Shown one piece after another: positions 59,923 to 64,000 of a stretch of DNA of 64,000 nucleotides (position 1 is its first letter; each line of letters starts with the position of its first letter). The stretch is from assembly GCF_002128425.1 (NCBI RefSeq), contig NZ_NESS01000009.1, forward strand, positions 88,117 through 152,116, in the 5' to 3' direction. The notes beneath the pieces were generated by a model. It had not been told where the DNA came from and searched no databases. It saw only the letters and a program-made list of their open reading frames with translations. Source of the DNA: Gottfriedia acidiceleris (GTDB lineage: Bacteria; Bacillota; Bacilli; Bacillales; Bacillaceae_G). The position numbers and the translations under genes were made by a program.

Positions 59923-61590
59923 TTAAACTTCCATAATTATTGGAAGAATCATTGGTTTACGTTTTGTTTTTTCGTATAGGAAAGGTGATAAAGTATCTGT
60001 AATTTCATTTTTTATTTCTGACCATTGAGAAGTTTTACGTTCCATGATTTTGTTTAAATGAGTAGAAATCATTGCTTGTGCTTCATTTATTAAGTCGCCA
60101 CTTTCTCTCATATAAACGAAACCGCGTGAAATGATATCTGGCCCTGCTGAGATTTTAAATTCCTTCATATCGATGCTTACGACAACGATTACAAGACCTT
60201 CTTCAGATAAAATTCTACGATCTCTTAAAACGATGTTACCAATATCACCGATACCGCTTCCATCAATATAAACATTACCAGAAGGTACTTTACCTGCAAC
60301 CATAGCCTCATCTGCACGAAGAGCTAAAACTTCACCATTATCCATGATAAAGCAGTTTTCTTCAGGTACGCCACAGTCCATAGCAAGTTTAGCATGCATG
60401 CGCTGCATTCTATATTCACCGTGAATCGGCATAAAATACTTAGGTTTCATCAGTCTAAGCATTAATTTTTGCTCTTCTTGACCACCATGACCACTAGTAT
60501 GAATATCATTTAATGATCCGTGGATTACTTCAGCACCAGCACGATATAGTAAGTTGATGGTTCGATTTACGCTCATTGTATTACCTGGAATAGGTGAAGA
60601 AGAAAACACGACAGTATCTCCAGGAATAATTTGAATTTGACGATGTGTACCATTTGCTATACGTGATAATGCAGCCATAGGCTCACCTTGACTACCTGTA
60701 CATAAAATAACTAATTGATTAGCCGGAATACGATTAATTTGAGATGCTTCAATAAATGTATCCTTAGGACACTTAATATAACCTAGGTCATGACCGATCT
60801 CGATGTTTGCTTCCATACTTCTACCAAAAACAGCAATTTTACGTCCAGTTGCAATAGCTGCCTCAACTACTTGCTGAAGACGGTGAATATTTGAAGCAAA
60901 TGTTGCAAATATAATTCGACCGTCTACTTTACGGAAAATCTCATTAATCGTGTCTCCAACTTTTCTTTCAGACATTGTAAAATGTGATACTTCACTATTT
61001 GTACTGTCTGAAAGTAGGCATAAAACACCTTCCTTACCAATTTCAGCCATTTTCGTTAAATTAGCTGTTTCTCCTACAGGTGTAAAGTCAAATTTAAAGT
61101 CACCAGTATGTACGACTTGTCCTTGAGGAGTTTTTACTACAATTCCAAAACAATCTGGAATACTGTGAGTAGTACGATAAAAAGTTACGCTAGTTTTTCT
61201 AAATTTAATGATGTCGTCTTCTTTTATTTCAATTAATTTAGCTTTTCTTAAAAGACCATGCTCTTCTAGTTTATTTTTAATTAAACCAAGTGCAAGTTTA
61301 CCACCATAAATTGGAATGTTTAATTCTCTTAATAAATATGGAATACCACCAATGTGGTCTTCATGTCCGTGAGTGATAAATAAACCTTTAATTTTTTCCT
61401 CATTTCGAACTAAATAGGAATAATCAGGTATTACATAGTCTATCCCTAGTAGCTCATCTTCAGGGAACTTGATTCCGGCATCAATTAATATAATTTCATC
61501 TTGATATTGTACTGCGTATGTATTTTTTCCAATTTCCCCTAAGCCACCTAGTGCGAATACGGCAGCTTGATCATTTTTAAGAAATTTCAT
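59923..61590 (-). CDS. rnjA: Ribonuclease J1
   Basis: A 555-residue metallo-beta-lactamase/beta-CASP ribonuclease (B. subtilis RNase J1: 555). The catalytic motif is [10 protein letters not shown] near residue 74; [29 protein letters not shown] and [10 protein letters not shown] further mark the fold. It has 5'-3' exonuclease and endonuclease activity and acts in bulk mRNA turnover and rRNA maturation. rpoY lies 3 bases upstream, so they form an operon as in other Bacillaceae. Confidence 0.96.
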   Translation of the reverse strand: MKFLKNDQAAVFALGGLGEIGKNTYAVQYQDEIILIDAGIKFPEDELLGIDYVIPDYSYLVRNEEKIKGLFITHGHEDHIGGIPYLLRELNIPIYGGKLALGLIKNKLEEHGLLRKAKLIEIKEDDIIKFRKTSVTFYRTTHSIPDCFGIVVKTPQGQVVHTGDFKFDFTPVGETANLTKMAEIGKEGVLCLLSDSTNSEVSHFTMSERKVGDTINEIFRKVDGRIIFATFASNIHRLQQVVEAAIATGRKIAVFGRSMEANIEIGHDLGYIKCPKDTFIEASQINRIPANQLVILCTGSQGEPMAALSRIANGTHRQIQIIPGDTVVFSSSPIPGNTMSVNRTINLLYRAGAEVIHGSLNDIHTSGHGGQEEQKLMLRLMKPKYFMPIHGEYRMQRMHAKLAMDCGVPEENCFIMDNGEVLALRADEAMVAGKVPSGNVYIDGSGIGDIGNIVLRDRRILSEEGLVIVVVSIDMKEFKISAGPDIISRGFVYMRESGDLINEAQAMISTHLNKIMERKTSQWSEIKNEITDTLSPFLYEKTKRKPMILPIIMEV

Positions 61591-61593
61591 AAA

Positions 61594-61806
61594 TTACGCT
61601 AGCTCCAAAATTTTAAAGCTTTCACTTTGTTTTTCGAATTCAAGATGAGCACCGGTTAAAGCTTGAACAAGCTCAATATTATAATTGAAAGGTAATAATT
61701 TCGCACGAACTTCTCTTTCACTATCTGCTTCTACATAAACTGTTTTAGTTTTTTCTCTTACAGGTACCTCTAATGGTAATTCCTGATAGTATACTTTAAA
61801 AATCAT
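61594..61806 (-). CDS. rpoY: RNA polymerase epsilon subunit
   Basis: A 70-residue protein (YkzG) which binds RNA polymerase near the jaw; recognised by [49 protein letters not shown]. Length and operon position before rnjA are typical. AAGGAGAG precedes the ATG. Confidence 0.93.
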   Translation of the reverse strand: MIFKVYYQELPLEVPVREKTKTVYVEADSEREVRAKLLPFNYNIELVQALTGAHLEFEKQSESFKILELA

Positions 61807-62154
61807 TTAAATCTCTCCTTGTCAAATCACTATCTTCTCAATATTATAAGTGATTTTCTATATATTTTCATTCTTTTTATTGAAGATTACCTAAAATACG
61901 GTCATTTTAAAAATAATTTTGAAATTATTGAGATATATTTCTTCTTTTTCAATAATTGTTTTAGCCTTTTTTTTAATTTTTTTCTAAGTTTACGTAACAC
62001 TAGTTTTACCTCCTAGACATGAAATTAAACTTATTTGTACAGAACACGGACACAGTATATTTATGTGTAGTATTGAACAAAAAAACATTTTCATTCAATA
62101 TAATCCTAAAAGCAGTTAAAATAGAGGGTATCTTAAAGTTAAGGGGAGAAGAAT
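61807..62154. other. Divergent intergenic region, 348 bp
   Basis: It lies between rpoY and the EamA transporter. It is strongly AT-rich with long T and A runs. Two short open frames (61819-62016, 62019-62222) lack sites and read as low-complexity Phe/Leu; the second overlaps the transporter. No structure stands out. Confidence 0.45.
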
Positions 62155-63063
62155 GTGAAGAAGTTATATGCAGCTTTATTGTTATTAAGTATTATTTGGA
62201 GTACATCTTTTTTATTTATTAAGCTCCTTTTAAACGATATAGGGCCAGAAGCAATTGTATTTTATCGTTGTTTCTTTGGTGCTATGACATTATTAATTAT
62301 TATGTTAATAAAAAAGGTAAAGATTGATTATAAAAATTTACCGAAAATGAGTTTAATTATTATCATCTCATTATTTAATCATGCAATTCCGTGGCTTTTT
62401 CTTTCTTTAAGTGAAACCCATCTGCAAAGTAATGAAGCGGCAGTATTAAATGCTTTTACTCCAATTGCAACACTTATTATTGGATATTTTTTCTTTTCTC
62501 AAAAAATTCACAAGAAACAATGGATTGGCCTTATGATAGGGATCGTTGGACTTATGATTATGATGAATCTTAATCCATCAACAATTTTCTCCGATAATAT
62601 AATTTATTCAATATTAATGCTATTTGTTACTTTTTGTTATGGGCTTGGCTCACATTTAACTAAAAAGTATTTGCAAAAAATTGATGTAATGATTGTTTCA
62701 TTTTTAACCTTAGGTATTTCTGGTGTATTTGGATTTTTTTATATGATCGTTTTAGGGAAAGGCACTTTAAAACCGTTTGTTAATATTGAAGTTTTTAGTG
62801 GTGTGTTTGGACTAGGAGTTGTATGTTCGGGGTTGGCATATTTATTATTTTATTATATGGTTAAAGAGGGAAGTGCAGAGTTTGCAACAATGGTTACTTA
62901 TATAGTACCTGTATTTGCTTCTGTTTGGGGATTTTTCTTTTTAAACGAACCTTTAACATTCAAAATGATATTAGGACTTTTAATCGTACTTCTTGGTGTA
63001 TTTATTACGAATAGTAAACAAAAGTCAAAAATGAGTAACTCAAAAGCAAATGCAGCGTCTTAG
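62155..63063 (+). CDS. EamA/DMT-family transporter
   Basis: A 302-residue membrane protein with ten transmembrane helices in two EamA repeats (about 5-133 and 150-285). IWSTSFLFIKLLL, GPEAIVFYRCFFGA, LNAFTPIATLIIGYFFFSQKI and late TYIVPVFASVWGFFFLNEPL are typical signature segments. It exports metabolites or amino acids in the family; no substrate can be given. GTG start at 62155 with GGGGAG upstream. A 16-base gap to the HAD gene implies one operon. Confidence 0.87.
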   Translation: MKKLYAALLLLSIIWSTSFLFIKLLLNDIGPEAIVFYRCFFGAMTLLIIMLIKKVKIDYKNLPKMSLIIIISLFNHAIPWLFLSLSETHLQSNEAAVLNAFTPIATLIIGYFFFSQKIHKKQWIGLMIGIVGLMIMMNLNPSTIFSDNIIYSILMLFVTFCYGLGSHLTKKYLQKIDVMIVSFLTLGISGVFGFFYMIVLGKGTLKPFVNIEVFSGVFGLGVVCSGLAYLLFYYMVKEGSAEFATMVTYIVPVFASVWGFFFLNEPLTFKMILGLLIVLLGVFITNSKQKSKMSNSKANAAS

Positions 63064-63078
63064 TGAGGAGAGAAAAAT

Positions 63079-63852
63079 ATGACTAAACCAATCGTTTTTT
63101 TTGATATAGATGGAACGATTTTAAATCATGATAAAGTAATTCCGGAAAGTACAAAGAACGCAATTTCGGAACTTCAAAATAAAGATATCCACGTAGCGAT
63201 CGCAACTGGTCGTGCGCCATTCATGTTTAAAGAACTTCGTGAAGAGTTAAATATAAATAGTTTTGTAAGTTTAAATGGGCAATATGCTGAATATGAAGGT
63301 GAAGCTATTCACAAACATGCCCTACATCCGGAACAACTTCACCAATTTACTCAAAAAGCAAAAGAACTAGATATTCCACTTGTTTATTTAAATAACGAGA
63401 CAATGAGAGCATCAATTGAGGCACATCCTCATATAAATGAAGCTTTGACGTCTATTAAAATGCAGCATCCTGAAGTACAGCATGATTTTTATCATAATCG
63501 TGAAATTTACCAAGTATTACTATTCTGTGAAGAGCATCAAGAGCCGTCACTAACTGATGGTTTTAAGGATTTTAATTTTATTCGATGGCATGAGTATTCG
63601 TCAGATGTCTTACCAGTAGGAGGTTCTAAGGCGAATGGAATACTTCAAATGGTAAATCATCTAGGATTTGATATGCAAAATGTAATCGCATTTGGTGATG
63701 GTTTAAATGATTTAGAAATGATCGAAAAAGTTGGAACGGGTATCGCCATGGGTAATGCAGTAGCTCCACTTAAAAAATTAGCAAATCATATTACAACGAA
63801 TGTTGATGAAGATGGAATTTTAAACGGTTTAAAATGGGCAGGACTTTTATAA
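63079..63852 (+). CDS. ykrA: Cof-type HAD phosphatase, YkrA-like
   Basis: A 257-residue IIB HAD enzyme. Motif I VFFDIDGTILNHD, II ATGRAP, III Lys in GGSKANG, IV AFGDGLNDLEM, with a large C2 cap between II and III. B. subtilis ykrA lies just past rnjA, so name and position agree. GAGGAGAG upstream of the ATG. Substrate may be sugar phosphate or flavin nucleotide. Confidence 0.85.
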   Translation: MTKPIVFFDIDGTILNHDKVIPESTKNAISELQNKDIHVAIATGRAPFMFKELREELNINSFVSLNGQYAEYEGEAIHKHALHPEQLHQFTQKAKELDIPLVYLNNETMRASIEAHPHINEALTSIKMQHPEVQHDFYHNREIYQVLLFCEEHQEPSLTDGFKDFNFIRWHEYSSDVLPVGGSKANGILQMVNHLGFDMQNVIAFGDGLNDLEMIEKVGTGIAMGNAVAPLKKLANHITTNVDEDGILNGLKWAGLL

Positions 63853-63853
63853 T

Positions 63854-63887
63854 AAAAAAGAGCGATTGATTTCAATCGCTCTTTTTC
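63854..63887 (+). terminator. Terminator after ykrA
   Basis: AAAAAAGAGCGATTGA/TCAATCGCTCTTTTT. Confidence 0.9.
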
Positions 63888-63917
63888 ACGCTGTTGAAAA
63901 AAGACTTCGTCAAGTAT

Positions 63918-63949
63918 ATGCCACGAATTTTTCGTGGCATTTTTGTTTT
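63918..63949 (+). terminator. Second hairpin near the window edge
   Basis: ATGCCACGAA/TTCGTGGCAT with T-rich tail, probably ending a gene to the right on the minus strand or backing up the ykrA terminator. Confidence 0.7.
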
Positions 63950-64000
63950 AGTTGTTCATTTAGTCTGTTTTTTGGTAAATTAAATGAAGACCTATTTCCT

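Noticed and set aside
61819..62222. Two short plus-strand frames between rpoY and the EamA gene
   Set aside because: Phe/Ile-rich, no ribosome binding site, one overlaps the transporter start.

Overview
The window is an AT-rich chromosomal segment from an endospore-forming member of the Bacillaceae (Firmicutes). Evidence: strong GGAGG-type ribosome binding sites, frequent TTG/GTG starts and intrinsic terminators. It also carries sporulation genes (Spo0E-type phosphatase, KinB-like and KinE-like kinases, CotF-like coat protein, CwlJ-like cortex hydrolase) and Bacillus-specific genes (kre/ykyB, ykuE-ykuV, rpoY, dapH, ccpC). Species cannot be fixed from the sequence. As far as I remember the Bacillus subtilis map, gene order follows its ykr-ykv-ykw-yku-ykq stretch, with local gains and losses.

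Layout. 0-8 kb: coat protein, DinB-type enzyme, a small acidic protein, a B12-binding radical SAM enzyme, mtnB, spo0E-like, mhqR-like and an M3 oligopeptidase with a near-consensus CodY box. 8-18 kb: a large RND exporter (SwrC-like), small proteins, then nrdI-nrdE-nrdF plus a quinone oxidoreductase behind a pair of NrdR-type boxes. 18-24 kb: soluble PAS kinase, DUF72 protein, BdbC, DeoD, an anchored unknown, a HAD phosphatase and a secreted ComEC-like hydrolase. 24.5-33.6 kb: sugar module, with nagA-nagB-nagR behind a NagR-type operator, then glcT, a GlcT-controlled antiterminator, ptsG, ptsH and ptsI. 33.7-44 kb: ArsR regulator, nitroreductase, ykwC, RDD protein, patA, corA, kinB-like kinase, an unusual MerR-type/coiled-coil protein, a holin-like protein, kre and ykuE. 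44.4-53.7 kb: the conserved fadH-ykuI-ykuJ-ykuK-ykzF-ykuL-ccpC-dapH-dapL-ykuU-ykuV row. 53.9-59.85 kb: an accessory stretch containing an unpartnered cytochrome bd subunit II, HIT and GNAT proteins, an ECF sigma factor with an anti-sigma partner that has three repeated outer domains, a CwlJ-like hydrolase, a gene remnant and an 843-bp cassette with 29-bp inverted ends. 59.9-64 kb: rnjA-rpoY, an EamA transporter and a Cof-type HAD phosphatase.

The sugar genes work together: ptsH/ptsI feed phosphate to PtsG, GlcT senses PTS state and opens the ptsG leader, and nagA/nagB channel amino sugars into glycolysis. The dapH-dapL pair makes diaminopimelate by the acetylase route.

No CRISPR array, rRNA, tRNA, complete transposase or obvious defence system is visible. 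The least explained material is non-coding: a palindromic repeat family (four copies at 56.2-59.8 kb), the inverted-repeat cassette, an AGACTG-bounded element (two versions) linked to a duplicated terminator, and a GC-rich structured repeat at 8.2 kb. Among proteins, the ECF/anti-sigma pair, the highly degenerate EAL protein YkuI and the MerR/coiled-coil protein deserve attention.
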